DNA of 55,402 nucleotides from an uncultured Alphaproteobacteria bacterium (GCA_934216505.1 CAKQBW010000007.1:1-55402), one strand, 5' to 3'; shown: positions 1 to 8,654, counted from the first letter of the stretch. Notes: generated by a model not told the origin, from the sequence alone. Numbers and translations are program-made.

Positions 1-10
1 AATAAAAAAA

Positions 11-68
11 GCCCATAAGTTTTTATTCCCTATGGGCAATAAAAAAACAGGGCATACTCTACCCTGTT
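11..68 (-). promoter_or_regulatory. Double-hairpin leader of a gene left of the window
   Basis: Read on the minus strand, a first hairpin (AACAGGG at 46-52 complement with CCCTGTT at 62-68) is followed by a T-rich run. A second hairpin (GCCCATA 11-17, TATGGGC 31-37) is also followed by a run of T. Both lie just downstream of the minus promoter at 80-108. The layout matches the leader of the tail-fibre-like gene at 10255-10363, so a related gene probably starts just beyond the left edge. That gene is not visible, so its identity is inferred. Confidence 0.55.
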
Positions 69-79
69 AACCAAGGAGA

Positions 80-108
80 ATTATAGCATAAATCGGTTGA
101 AAAGTCAA
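80..108 (-). promoter_or_regulatory. Sigma70-type promoter, minus strand
   Basis: On the minus strand TTGACT (103-108) and TATAAT (80-85) are separated by 17 nt. The promoter fires leftwards into the double-hairpin leader at 11-68. Its TTGACTTTT start and TATGCTATAATTC end also occur in the promoter at 10335-10363. Confidence 0.75.
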
Positions 109-126
109 GAGTTTATTTTGCATATT

Positions 127-160
127 ATTCATTTACAAAATGCCCAAAAAGTAAATGAAT
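127..160. repeat. 10-bp inverted repeat
   Basis: ATTCATTTAC (127-136) and GTAAATGAAT (151-160) form a perfect inverted repeat around 14 nt, extendable by one T-A pair. There is no T run, so it is not a typical terminator. It lies between the minus promoter at 80-108 and the tRNA-like 3' end at 190-201. It could be an operator or recombinase-binding dyad; function unknown. Confidence 0.4.
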
Positions 161-189
161 ATATGCTAGTTTCCGTAGAAAATGAAAAA

Positions 190-235
190 ATCTCCACCAA
201 TTTAAGATTCAGCCCGTTTTAGACGGGTTCTTTTT
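190..235 (+). other. tRNA-like 3' end plus terminator (possible attachment scar)
   Basis: The string ATCTCCACCAATTT at 190-203 equals the 3' end and first flanking bases of the tRNA-Ala gene at 51664-51739. No cloverleaf can be folded upstream of it. A terminator follows directly (stem 211-217 with 223-229, then T run 231-235), as expected after a tRNA gene. This is what remains when an element inserts at a tRNA 3' end, but a chance match of 14 nt in AT-rich DNA is possible. The rest of 1-372 shows no gene I can support. Confidence 0.35.
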
Positions 236-372
236 GTATTAAAACTATTTTTAAAGTGTTTTTTTGGGGCTTCGTGTTTTTCCCGACAAAGAAAGAATAA
301 AGGGGGCTTTAATTCCTGTTCTTTTGGATTTAATTTAATTAAAGGGAGAAACGGAATTTTGGTTGGGAAACT

Positions 373-915
373 ATGCTGATTGATTTTTATGAGAAAAGGC
401 CCCACTTAAAATATGAGATGCTGATTACTGTCCAAGACAAAATGCAACAAGGCTATTGTTATCGGCGTGTGGCGCCGATGGGGCAGGCCTTTGCCCCCGA
501 TTTTCGTCCTGACTTATCGCCGAAAGAAATGTTAGCACTAGGGGTGTTTGAGGGACATTATTTGACGGATTGTCAAAATGAATTTCCTCCAGATTGGTTT
601 CAAGGGGCGCGTTTAAATGAACAGGGGCCCGATTTAAGGTGTAATTTTTTTGGGGTGAAAGCTCGGTTATCTTTGACGCAATGGCGTGAAAAAGGGTGGA
701 TTTATTCGCCTGATCCACGGGGATGGTTTCAATGGTATTGTCGGTATTATAGTGGTCGGCGTATAAAAACATTAGACGCTCTGCAAATTCGGCGTTGGCG
801 ATTGTTTCGGCGTCATTTAATCCAAGTAGAAAAGAATTGTTTGCCGATGAATTTATCTTGTCGTCGGCGTCAAAGACAAGCTCTGCTTCAATGGGCGTAT
901 AGCCCTTTTATTTGA
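373..915 (+). CDS. Conserved hypothetical protein, GWFQWYCRYY family
   Basis: The product has 180 residues, no signal peptide and no membrane segment. It is rich in Trp, Arg and Tyr. The central block PPDWFQGARL, the following GWIYSPDPRGWFQWYCRYY region and RRWRLFRRH near the C terminus recall an uncharacterised family I know from alphaproteobacteria and some eukaryotes; this is from memory. The ribosome-binding site before ATG 373 is weak (GGTTGGGA), so a later ATG at 418 is possible. It precedes the rml operon, which has its own promoter, so a link to polysaccharide synthesis is not shown. Function unknown. Confidence 0.75.
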   Translation: MLIDFYEKRPHLKYEMLITVQDKMQQGYCYRRVAPMGQAFAPDFRPDLSPKEMLALGVFEGHYLTDCQNEFPPDWFQGARLNEQGPDLRCNFFGVKARLSLTQWREKGWIYSPDPRGWFQWYCRYYSGRRIKTLDALQIRRWRLFRRHLIQVEKNCLPMNLSCRRRQRQALLQWAYSPFI

Positions 916-939
916 TTTTTATAGGCATTTTTTTATTGC

Positions 940-968
940 TTGCCTTTTGGAAAAAAATGACATATAAT
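940..968 (+). promoter_or_regulatory. Promoter of the rml/polysaccharide operon
   Basis: TTGCCT (940-945), a 17-nt spacer and a perfect TATAAT (963-968) lie 35 nt before rmlA. A CGGAGG ribosome-binding site follows at about 993-998. No further promoter or terminator was seen until 9202, so the ten genes to 9214 are probably co-transcribed. Confidence 0.7.
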
Positions 969-1003
969 GAGCCCATCTACTGTTTAAAGTATCGGAGGTA
1001 AAG

Positions 1004-1891
1004 ATGAAAGGTATTATTTTAGCGGGCGGAAGTGGCACACGGCTGTATCCTTTGACGAAAATTACATCAAAGCAGTTGTTGCCTGTCTATGATAAGCCGA
1101 TGATTTACTATCCGTTATCTACTTTGATGCTTTTTGGTATCAGGGATATTTTGATTATTTCCACGCCTCAAGATACGCCGAACATTGAAAAATTGTTTGG
1201 AAATGGAGAAAGTTTGGGGCTTCAGATTCAATATGCGGTTCAAGACGATCCCCAAGGAATCGCTGAGGCTTTTATCATTGGGGCCGACTTTATTGGAAAG
1301 GAAGATGTGTGTTTGATTTTGGGGGATAACATCTTTTATATGGGCGAACAACTCCATTCGTTTCAAAAAGTGGTGGCGCAAAACAAGGGAAAAAATGCCA
1401 CGATTTTTGCCTATCATGTGTCTGATCCTGAACGGTTCGGTGTGGTGGAATTTGATAAGAATTTTCGGGCGATTTCTATTGAAGAAAAGCCCACGCACCC
1501 CAAGTCAAATTATGTTTCTGTGGGACTTTATTTTTATCCCTCTGATGTGGTGGAAAAGGCCAAAGGATTAAAGCCGTCCAAACGGGGTGAGTTAGAGATT
1601 ACAGATTTAAATAATTTGTATTTGAAAGAAGGGCGCATGAAAGTGGTACCAATGCCTCGGGGGAATGCGTGGTTAGATGCGGGGACACCTGACAGCCTGA
1701 TGGAAAGCAGTTCTTTTGTGGCGATTGTTGAAAAGCGTCAAGGGTTGAAAATTGGGTGTATTGAGGAGATTGCCTATAAGCGGGGATTCATTGGCGAAAA
1801 GCAAATAAAAAAGTTAATCAGTGAGTTAAATCCAGGGCATTATAAAAGTTATTTGGAAAAAGTGTATGGGGAAAAGCATGAAGTTTATTAA
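1004..1891 (+). CDS. rmlA: Glucose-1-phosphate thymidylyltransferase RmlA
   Basis: Cytoplasmic enzyme that joins glucose-1-phosphate and dTTP to give dTDP-glucose, the first step of dTDP-L-rhamnose synthesis. At 295 residues it has the usual length. The N-terminal nucleotide-binding loop GGSGTRLYPLT (8-18), DKPMIYYPL, the metal-site region LGDNIFY (about 106-112) and EEKP (about 162) are all present. The start follows a good CGGAGG site. The gene overlaps rmlC by 14 nt and heads the operon rmlA-C-D-B, so all four enzymes of the pathway are together. Confidence 0.97.
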   Translation: MKGIILAGGSGTRLYPLTKITSKQLLPVYDKPMIYYPLSTLMLFGIRDILIISTPQDTPNIEKLFGNGESLGLQIQYAVQDDPQGIAEAFIIGADFIGKEDVCLILGDNIFYMGEQLHSFQKVVAQNKGKNATIFAYHVSDPERFGVVEFDKNFRAISIEEKPTHPKSNYVSVGLYFYPSDVVEKAKGLKPSKRGELEITDLNNLYLKEGRMKVVPMPRGNAWLDAGTPDSLMESSSFVAIVEKRQGLKIGCIEEIAYKRGFIGEKQIKKLISELNPGHYKSYLEKVYGEKHEVY

Positions 1892-2423
1892 AACGGATAT
1901 AGAAGGGGTGATGATTATTGAACCCAAAGTATTTCATGATCATCGGGGCTATTTTTTTGAAAGTTATAATGAAGAAGAGTTTCAAAAAAACGGCATTATG
2001 AATCGGTTTGTTCAGGATAATCAAAGTAAATCTTCCTATGGGGTGGTACGGGGATTGCATTGTCAGTTAGGGGCGCATAGCCAAGCAAAACTGGTCCGTG
2101 TTTTAAAGGGGAAAGTGTTAGATGTCGCCGTGGATATACGGCCGCATTCGCCGACTTTTGGACGTTCTGTGGCGGTGGAATTGTCCGATGAAAATCAACG
2201 CCAACTTTTTATTCCGCGTCATTTTTTACATGGATTTTCGGTTTTAAGTGAGGAGGCTGTTTTTGCCTATAAAGTGGATAATTTTTATTGTAAGGAATCC
2301 GAATTTGGTATTCGTTATGATGACCCAGAAATTGGGATAGATTGGCGGCTTCCTGCCGATAAAATTATCACTTCTGAAAAAGATAGAATTGCCCATTCTT
2401 TAAAGGATATTCCCCATGAATAA
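1878..2423 (+). CDS. rmlC: dTDP-4-dehydrorhamnose 3,5-epimerase RmlC
   Basis: Epimerises dTDP-4-keto-6-deoxyglucose at C3 and C5, the third rhamnose step. The 181-residue product is a cupin-type protein with the signature RGLHCQ (His61 is the expected base) and the Lys-containing QAKLV that follows. I place the start at ATG 1878 rather than the in-frame ATG 1866, because GGGGAAAA sits at ribosome-binding distance from 1878 and the protein then begins with the usual MKFIKT. It overlaps rmlA and, by 8 nt, rmlD. Confidence 0.96.
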   Translation: MKFIKTDIEGVMIIEPKVFHDHRGYFFESYNEEEFQKNGIMNRFVQDNQSKSSYGVVRGLHCQLGAHSQAKLVRVLKGKVLDVAVDIRPHSPTFGRSVAVELSDENQRQLFIPRHFLHGFSVLSEEAVFAYKVDNFYCKESEFGIRYDDPEIGIDWRLPADKIITSEKDRIAHSLKDIPHE

Positions 2424-3255
2424 AGTTTTAATCACAGGGGCGCAGGGTCAGTTGGGAAAGATGCTTTCCCCGTTGTTGCCCGAGGCTCTTTTAACCGATG
2501 TGGATACTTTGGATATCACGGATTTGTCCGCTGTTTTAAAATTTGTATCGGATCATAAAATTGATACAATTATCAACTGTGCGGCTTATACGGCGGTGGA
2601 TCAGGCCGAAGAAGAGACAGGGCTGGCCGAAAGAATCAATGTGCTCGGGCCTGAAAATTTGGCTAAAACAGGGGCAAAGTTGATTCATATTTCCACGGAC
2701 TATGTCTTTGATGGCAAAGGGTGTCGCCCTTACACGCCGCTTGATGAAACAAATCCCCTTTCGGTGTATGGGAAAACGAAGCGGTTAGGGGAAATAAAGG
2801 TTTGGGAAAAGGCCGATACAGGGGTGATTATTCGGACCGCTTGGTTGTATTCGCCTTATGGCCGTAATTTTGTTAAAACGATGCGTTCTTTGGGGGCGGC
2901 AAAAGAGGAAATCAATGTGGTGGCTGACCAAGTGGGGACGCCGACTTATGCGGGGGATTTGGCTGAAGCGATTGTGAAAATGTTGCCCCAGATACAACAA
3001 GGCCAACACGGGATTTATCATTTTACCAATGAAGGGGTTTGTTCATGGTACGATTTTGCGTGGGCTATTATGCGGGCCTCTCACCTGAATTGTCGGGTGA
3101 ATCCGATTCTTTCTTCGGCTTATCCTACACGGGCTTGTCGGCCTTTTTACAGCGTCTTGGATAAAACACAAATAAAGCAAGATTTTGGTCTTCGGATTCC
3201 TCATTGGTATGAGGGGGTGGAAAAATGTTTAAAGACAATGGAGGCAGAAAAATGA
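2416..3255 (+). CDS. rmlD: dTDP-4-dehydrorhamnose reductase RmlD
   Basis: NAD(P)H-dependent reductase making dTDP-L-rhamnose, the last step of the pathway. It has 279 residues, normal for the family. The N-terminal GAQGQLG loop (8-14) is the Rossmann dinucleotide site, STDYVFDG (about 93-100) follows, and YGKTK (118-122) supplies the SDR-type YxxxK pair. Its TGA overlaps the ATG of rmlB. Only its place in the operon suggests regulation. Confidence 0.96.
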   Translation: MNKVLITGAQGQLGKMLSPLLPEALLTDVDTLDITDLSAVLKFVSDHKIDTIINCAAYTAVDQAEEETGLAERINVLGPENLAKTGAKLIHISTDYVFDGKGCRPYTPLDETNPLSVYGKTKRLGEIKVWEKADTGVIIRTAWLYSPYGRNFVKTMRSLGAAKEEINVVADQVGTPTYAGDLAEAIVKMLPQIQQGQHGIYHFTNEGVCSWYDFAWAIMRASHLNCRVNPILSSAYPTRACRPFYSVLDKTQIKQDFGLRIPHWYEGVEKCLKTMEAEK

Positions 3256-4259
3256 CGCAATCAATTCTTATCACAGGCGGGGCAGGGTTTATTGGCTCTA
3301 ACTTTGTTCCCTATTTTATCAAAAAATATCCTGATGTTCATTTGGTGAATTTGGATAAATTGACCTATGCGGGGAACTTGGATAATTTAAAGGAATGTGT
3401 CGGGGTGCCTCATTATACTTTTATTCAAGGGGATATTTGTGATAGGCCTTTGGTGGAAAAAATCTTTTCGGAAAATGATATTCGGGGCGTGATTCACTTT
3501 GCCGCCGAAAGTCATGTGGATAATTCCATTGAAAATCCGGGGGCTTTTATTCAAACGAATATAGAGGGGACTTTTACTTTAATTGATGTGGCTTTTCGTT
3601 ATTGGATGACGGGGCCGGGTCAGGTAAAAGCGGGCTATGAAAATTGTCGTTTCCATCATATTTCTACAGATGAAGTTTATGGGGCTTTAGGACAACAGGG
3701 CTTTTTTTCGGAAACAACCCCTTATGCGCCCAACAGCCCTTATTCGGCCAGTAAAGCCAGTTCCGATTTTATTGTGCGGGCGTATCATCATACTTTTGGC
3801 ATGAATACCACGACATCAAATTGTTCCAACAACTATGGGCCCAAACAACACCCTGAAAAATTGATTCCCCATATTATTCAACAAGCCTTGGCCGAACAGC
3901 CGTTGCCTATTTATGGAAAAGGGGAAAATGTGCGAGATTGGTTGTATGTGTTGGACCATTGTAAAGCCATAGATTTAATTTTTCATCGGGGGCGTTCGGG
4001 GGAAACCTATAATATCGGGGGGCATAATGAACGCAATAATCTGACGATTGTAAAGACGATTTGTGCGCTTTTAGATGAAAGAAAGCCACGGGCGAACGGG
4101 CAAAAATATGCGGATTTAATCACCTTTGTTCCTGACCGAGCGGGGCATGATTTTCGCTATGCGATTGATGCCACGAAATTGGAAAATGAATTAGGTTGGA
4201 AGGCCGAAGAAACTTTTGAAACAGGTATTGTCAAGACGGTGGAGGCGTATTTAAAATGA
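3252..4259 (+). CDS. rmlB: dTDP-glucose 4,6-dehydratase RmlB
   Basis: Converts dTDP-glucose to dTDP-4-keto-6-deoxyglucose, the shared precursor for rhamnose and for 4-amino-6-deoxy sugars. The 335-residue extended SDR has the NAD loop GGAGFIGSNF (9-18), STDEVYG and YSASK. The chosen start at 3252 lies in an ATGA overlap with rmlD and is preceded by GGAGG. An upstream in-frame start at 3225 lacks such a site. The DegT aminotransferase downstream probably draws on the same keto sugar. Confidence 0.96.
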   Translation: MTQSILITGGAGFIGSNFVPYFIKKYPDVHLVNLDKLTYAGNLDNLKECVGVPHYTFIQGDICDRPLVEKIFSENDIRGVIHFAAESHVDNSIENPGAFIQTNIEGTFTLIDVAFRYWMTGPGQVKAGYENCRFHHISTDEVYGALGQQGFFSETTPYAPNSPYSASKASSDFIVRAYHHTFGMNTTTSNCSNNYGPKQHPEKLIPHIIQQALAEQPLPIYGKGENVRDWLYVLDHCKAIDLIFHRGRSGETYNIGGHNERNNLTIVKTICALLDERKPRANGQKYADLITFVPDRAGHDFRYAIDATKLENELGWKAEETFETGIVKTVEAYLK

Positions 4260-5125
4260 AAGACCCGAAAATTTCTGTTTTAATGCCTGTTTATAAAACA
4301 AATGAAGCCCATTTGCGTCAGGCGATTGAAAGTATTTTAAATCAAACTTATACAGATTTTGAATTTTTAATCTTGGACGATTGCCCCGAAAACGACCGGG
4401 AAAGTATTGTGAAATCTTATCATGATAAGCGTTTAAAGTATTTTAAAAATGAACGCAACAGGGGAATTTCTTTTGCCCGTAATAAGTTAATGGAAATGGC
4501 CAAAGGTGAATACTTGGCGGTGATGGATCATGATGATATTTCTTTACCCGAACGCTTTGAAAAACAGGTGGCCTTTTTGGATGAACATCCAGAGGTGGGG
4601 GTGGTGGCTTGTTGGGCGGAAGAATTTCCCAAATTTAAAAAATTGATGTGGCCCGTGGAAGACATCCAAATTAAAACTAATTTAATGGAAATATGTTGCT
4701 TGATTCATCCCGCCACGATGATGCGCAAATCTGTTTTGGTTGAAAATCATATTGAATATGAAGCCGAATTTTCCCCCGCTGAAGATTACCGTTTATGGGG
4801 ACGCTTGATTGAATACACCAACTTCCATAATATCCCCGAAGTTTTATTTAAATATCGCAACCATTTGAATAATACAACGCATACGCAAAGGGATAAAATG
4901 GCTTTGGCCACCCAAGCCATTCATGCTTTCGTCCAAAATAAATATCCTTTGTTGTATTCTCGGTATTTGAAAATCAGGTATGTCAAGCGGTACATTCGTT
5001 TGTTTCAAGTAATTCCTTTTTTGATGATTACCGAACAAAACAAAGAAAAAATCGTTTATTTATTTAACAAAATTCCCCTGTTTTCTGTGAAAGAAAAAAG
5101 TCAGTTGCGGCTTAAAAATAAATAA
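4256..5125 (+). CDS. Family 2 glycosyltransferase
   Basis: The product is a 289-residue cytosolic or membrane-peripheral GT-A glycosyltransferase. The N terminus has ISVLMPVYKTN and SILNQTYTDFEFLILDD (nucleotide binding). The metal-binding acidic motif VMDHDD lies near residue 90, and the catalytic-region signature AEDYRLWGR near 175. It begins in an ATGA overlap with rmlB. It probably adds a sugar, perhaps rhamnose, to a growing surface glycan; donor and acceptor cannot be read from sequence. The C-terminal 60 residues are basic and hydrophobic and may contact the membrane. Confidence 0.9.
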   Translation: MKDPKISVLMPVYKTNEAHLRQAIESILNQTYTDFEFLILDDCPENDRESIVKSYHDKRLKYFKNERNRGISFARNKLMEMAKGEYLAVMDHDDISLPERFEKQVAFLDEHPEVGVVACWAEEFPKFKKLMWPVEDIQIKTNLMEICCLIHPATMMRKSVLVENHIEYEAEFSPAEDYRLWGRLIEYTNFHNIPEVLFKYRNHLNNTTHTQRDKMALATQAIHAFVQNKYPLLYSRYLKIRYVKRYIRLFQVIPFLMITEQNKEKIVYLFNKIPLFSVKEKSQLRLKNK

Positions 5126-5135
5126 GGAGTTGAAA

Positions 5136-6212
5136 ATGAGTATTTATGTGACAAAATCATTTCTTCCCCCCATTTCAGAATATGAAGCGTTGATTAAACA
5201 AATCTATGAACGGGGTGTTTTGACCAATCAAGGTCCTTGCGTTTTGGAATTGGAACAAAAATTGTCCCACTTTTTAAATGTGTCCCATTTCCATTATTTG
5301 ACCAACGGAACGATAGCTTTACAGTTGGCTCTTTCTTCATTGGGGATAGACGAAGGGGAAATCATCACGACTCCTTTTTCTTATGTGGCGACAACCTCCA
5401 GTATTTTGTGGCAAAGATGTCGGCCTGTTTTTGTGGATATTGAGCCCCACCATTTTACCTTAGATGTGCATAAAATTGAAGCGGCTTTGACGCCGAAAAC
5501 AAAGGCGATTATGCCTGTCCATGTGTTTGGCTATGCGTGTGAAGTTGATCAGATTCAATCGTTGGCTGATGCCTATCATTTAAAAGTAATTTATGACGGG
5601 GCCCATGCGTTTGCATCCAAATATCGGGGAAAATCGTTGCTGTCTTTTGGGGATATAACGACTTGTTCTTTTCATGCGACCAAGTTATTTCACACGATTG
5701 AAGGTGGAGCCTGTATTGTCAAAGAAAAATCGGTGTCAGATAAATTAGAACTGCAAAAAAGATTTGGGCATTCTTATGATGAATTTTCGTGTTTAGGCAT
5801 CAATGCCAAACAATCCGAATTCCATGCCGCTATGGGATTGGCAAATTTTCCCTATATTGACCATTGTATTTCGCAAAGGAAGCGGGTGAGTGAGTTATAT
5901 GATTCGCAATTAAAGGGGGTCGTTGAACGCCCTAAAATGCAAGATGAGTTGGATTATAACTATGCGTACTATCCTGTTTTATTTAAAAATGAAGCCGACT
6001 TACTCAAGGTTTTTGATGCCTTAAAAGCCCAAGGTATTTTCCCCCGCCGTTATTTTTGGCCCAGTTTAAATACTTTGCCTTATGTGGTTTATCAATCCTG
6101 TCCTATATCGGAGGATATTTGTTCCCGCATTGCGTGTCTGCCTTTGTACCCCGATTTATCCAATGAAGAGGTGTTAAAGATTTGTCAGATCATCAAGGAG
6201 GTTTTGAAGTGA
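5136..6212 (+). CDS. DegT/DnrJ/EryC1-family sugar aminotransferase
   Basis: PLP-dependent aminotransferase of 358 residues, likely acting on a nucleotide-linked keto sugar. FSYVATTSSI, DGAHAFASKY and the PLP-lysine region SFHATKLFHTIEGG (Lys about 183) are clear. The last motif is typical of enzymes making dTDP-4-amino-4,6-dideoxy sugars (VioA/FdtB-like; family knowledge). With RmlB upstream and an acyltransferase downstream, synthesis of an N-acylated dTDP-amino sugar is a reasonable inference. ATG 5136 is preferred over TTG 5130 because AAGGAG ends at 5129, leaving a 6-nt spacer. Confidence 0.92.
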   Translation: MSIYVTKSFLPPISEYEALIKQIYERGVLTNQGPCVLELEQKLSHFLNVSHFHYLTNGTIALQLALSSLGIDEGEIITTPFSYVATTSSILWQRCRPVFVDIEPHHFTLDVHKIEAALTPKTKAIMPVHVFGYACEVDQIQSLADAYHLKVIYDGAHAFASKYRGKSLLSFGDITTCSFHATKLFHTIEGGACIVKEKSVSDKLELQKRFGHSYDEFSCLGINAKQSEFHAAMGLANFPYIDHCISQRKRVSELYDSQLKGVVERPKMQDELDYNYAYYPVLFKNEADLLKVFDALKAQGIFPRRYFWPSLNTLPYVVYQSCPISEDICSRIACLPLYPDLSNEEVLKICQIIKEVLK

Positions 6213-7651
6213 AAAAATATGGCCACATTATTTCTTTGGGGTATAATTGTGAAGTTTCATTTCAATTTTTTTTGAAATATCACTTTGTGGAAAGTTCTTT
6301 ATTTGCGTGGGTTAATTGCCAAGATTGTTCGCATATGATAGAGGCGTTAAAGAATTTAGACCGCCTCACTTCAAAGGGATTTAAGGCCGACGGATTTATG
6401 TATTGTGATTTAGCAACAGGAATTGCCTTTCATGCCAAGGAAGACAAAGGGGAATCCGATAAAGAAAAACAACAAGAACTGAAAAGCCGGATATTACATC
6501 TGAAAGAAAAATTTTTAAAAACGGCCTCTGACGGTAAAGAAAATTTGTATATCTTTAAATATCCCAGCCGTGAAAAGAATGAACAAAAAGTCCAACAGGA
6601 CATTTTGACGCTGTATCGCACTTTAAAACAAAGAGTGAAAAATGATTTTGATTTGTTGATTATTTTTGAAAAAGCGGCTTATCCTTCCCTTCATATCAAC
6701 CATGCCCGTATCTATATTGAAAGGGTCGGGTATTTTACCCCTGATAATGCGGTGACGGCGCCTCCTTATGATCAAAAAGCGTGGGCGAAAATTTTTTCAA
6801 AGTATCGGCCAAACTTTACCTTGCCTCATTTAAAAGCATTTAAATTTGAAGAGGCGGACAATGAGTCAAAGGATTCTTCCCATCAGTTGTCCAAGAAAAA
6901 GTACGACCTTGTTTTTTCATTGGGGGCGGCTTGTTCGTGTGCGTCCCTTTTAATCGGATCTGATTTAAGGCGCTTTAGTGCCCCTTTTGATTGGCTGTGG
7001 GGCAGTGATTTTTTGGGGAGAATCAAGTTATTGGTTTCAGGTTTTGATCGGTTTTTAGAAAAAGAAGATTTGGAATTTTTCCATTACAATAATGGGGATA
7101 AAAAGCATTTATGTGATGTCTATTATAACAAATATACCCAATTGACCTTAAACCACGATTTTCCCGCGGGCGTTGCGTTAGAGGCCTCTTATCCTCAAGT
7201 GAAAGAAAAGTATCGCCGGCGGATTGAAAGATTGCAGGAAAAGTTGGAAAACGCTTCCTCTGTTTTGATGGTTTTTTTGAGCCTTCCTACCGCTTCTACT
7301 CACCCCACGGATAACCAGATAATCCAAGGTTGGCAAGAGGTACAAAAGAAATATCCGAATAAAAAGATAGATTTGTTATACTTTGTGAATAATGAAACTT
7401 TGGAAAGCAGAGCCTATAAAAAATTTTCTTTATCCCCGCATGTGATGAAGATTGTTTCAAATTACAAATACCAAGCGGCGGGGGTTCCCAAAGAATCTGT
7501 TGATTTGCTTTTCTTGATGCGGTTGATGTCGGGCTATGAATTGAATCTTTCCTTAAAAGATAAAATAAAAATAAATTTTATCCGAGGGGGGATTAAGTTG
7601 ATTCCTTTTAAATTTTTAAGGAAAAAGTTGAGGAGGAGGTATCATGTCTAA
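6209..7651 (+). CDS. Tandem DUF1796 (papain-like) protein
   Basis: This 480-residue protein carries two related modules. The first (about 1-190) opens with HIISLGYNCEVS; the second (about 230-480) opens with LVFSLGAACSCAS followed by SAPFDWLWG. Both fit DUF1796, a putative papain-like cysteine peptidase family often found in polysaccharide gene clusters (family knowledge). The conserved Cys is kept in each module. There is no signal peptide or membrane helix. The start is GTG 6209 after AAGGAGG; it overlaps the DegT gene by 4 nt and the next glycosyltransferase by 8 nt. Whether it cleaves peptides or modifies glycan is unknown. Confidence 0.8.
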   Translation: MKKYGHIISLGYNCEVSFQFFLKYHFVESSLFAWVNCQDCSHMIEALKNLDRLTSKGFKADGFMYCDLATGIAFHAKEDKGESDKEKQQELKSRILHLKEKFLKTASDGKENLYIFKYPSREKNEQKVQQDILTLYRTLKQRVKNDFDLLIIFEKAAYPSLHINHARIYIERVGYFTPDNAVTAPPYDQKAWAKIFSKYRPNFTLPHLKAFKFEEADNESKDSSHQLSKKKYDLVFSLGAACSCASLLIGSDLRRFSAPFDWLWGSDFLGRIKLLVSGFDRFLEKEDLEFFHYNNGDKKHLCDVYYNKYTQLTLNHDFPAGVALEASYPQVKEKYRRRIERLQEKLENASSVLMVFLSLPTASTHPTDNQIIQGWQEVQKKYPNKKIDLLYFVNNETLESRAYKKFSLSPHVMKIVSNYKYQAAGVPKESVDLLFLMRLMSGYELNLSLKDKIKINFIRGGIKLIPFKFLRKKLRRRYHV

Positions 7652-8654
7652 TCGGCCAAAAGTTTCTGTTGTGTGTTTGGCCTATAATCAAGAAAAGTAT
7701 ATTCGTCAGGCGTTGGACGGATTTGTCATGCAAAAGACAAACTTTCCGTTTGAAGTGGTGATTCACGATGATGCCTCCACAGATCAAACGGCTCAGATTA
7801 TCAAGGAATACCAACAAAAATATCCTCATCTGATTCGGCCTATTTTCCAAACAAAAAATCAATTTTCTTTGGGGAAAAATATCTTGGTGGATTTTATGTT
7901 GGACCACATTCATGGGCAATATGTGGCAATGAACGAAGGCGATGATTATTGGACGGACGAAAATAAATTACAGCGGCAAGTAGATTTTTTAGAGGCACAC
8001 CCAGATTATAATATTTGCTTTCACCCTGTGCGGGTTGTATGGGAAGATAACTCTGAGCCCGAAAGTATTTTTCCCACGCCTCAATTTCGTTTTCATAAGG
8101 CGACTTTAACTTTGGACGATTTATTAAAGCATAATTTTATTCAGACAAATTCAGTGATGTATCGGTGGAAACTGACCGCCCAAAATTGGCCCCGAAAAGA
8201 CTTTTTACCGTGGGATTATATGTGGTCATTGATTCATGCCAAAGACGGTAAGATTGGCTTTTTGCCTTATGTGATGGCGGTGTATCGCCGAAACGCAGGC
8301 GGTATTTGGACAGGTAGCGGTCAATCCGAAGAATGGTTTTTAAAACGTGGTTTGCAATATATGCGCTTTTATCAAGTCCTGCAAGAGGTATTTTCGGTGG
8401 ATAGCCAAAAAAATATTCTGACCATTGGCAAGCGGTTGATTTCGGTGGCGTTGAAGCACAGACGCCGGGATATTTTGGAAACTCTTTCTCGGGAGTTTAA
8501 GGACCAATGGGCAGCGTTATCAGAGAATCAGGCGGAAAAAGTCTGGGATAAAAAGCGGCGTTCCCTGAAAAGAAAGGTAAAGATTTTGCAATTTGTGGCT
8601 GGGGGGCTGTTTTTGATTGTTTTACTTTTGTTGATAAAAGGGGGCTTTGAATGA
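7644..8654 (+). CDS. Family 2 glycosyltransferase with C-terminal membrane anchor
   Basis: A 336-residue GT-A enzyme. It begins VSVVCLAYNQEKYIRQAL, has VVIHDDASTD for nucleotide binding, and the acidic metal motif AMNEGDDYW near residue 93. A hydrophobic stretch at about 312-331 close to the C terminus looks like a single membrane anchor. It starts 8 nt inside the DUF1796 gene behind GAGGAGG and ends in an ATGA overlap with the acyltransferase. Probably the second sugar transferase of the cluster; donor unknown. Confidence 0.9.
   Translation: MSNRPKVSVVCLAYNQEKYIRQALDGFVMQKTNFPFEVVIHDDASTDQTAQIIKEYQQKYPHLIRPIFQTKNQFSLGKNILVDFMLDHIHGQYVAMNEGDDYWTDENKLQRQVDFLEAHPDYNICFHPVRVVWEDNSEPESIFPTPQFRFHKATLTLDDLLKHNFIQTNSVMYRWKLTAQNWPRKDFLPWDYMWSLIHAKDGKIGFLPYVMAVYRRNAGGIWTGSGQSEEWFLKRGLQYMRFYQVLQEVFSVDSQKNILTIGKRLISVALKHRRRDILETLSREFKDQWAALSENQAEKVWDKKRRSLKRKVKILQFVAGGLFLIVLLLLIKGGFE

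Noticed and set aside
425..772. Minus-strand open frame inside the conserved gene 373-915
   Set aside because: It mirrors the plus-strand gene, lacks a ribosome-binding site and shows no family motif, while the plus frame has a recognisable conserved block.
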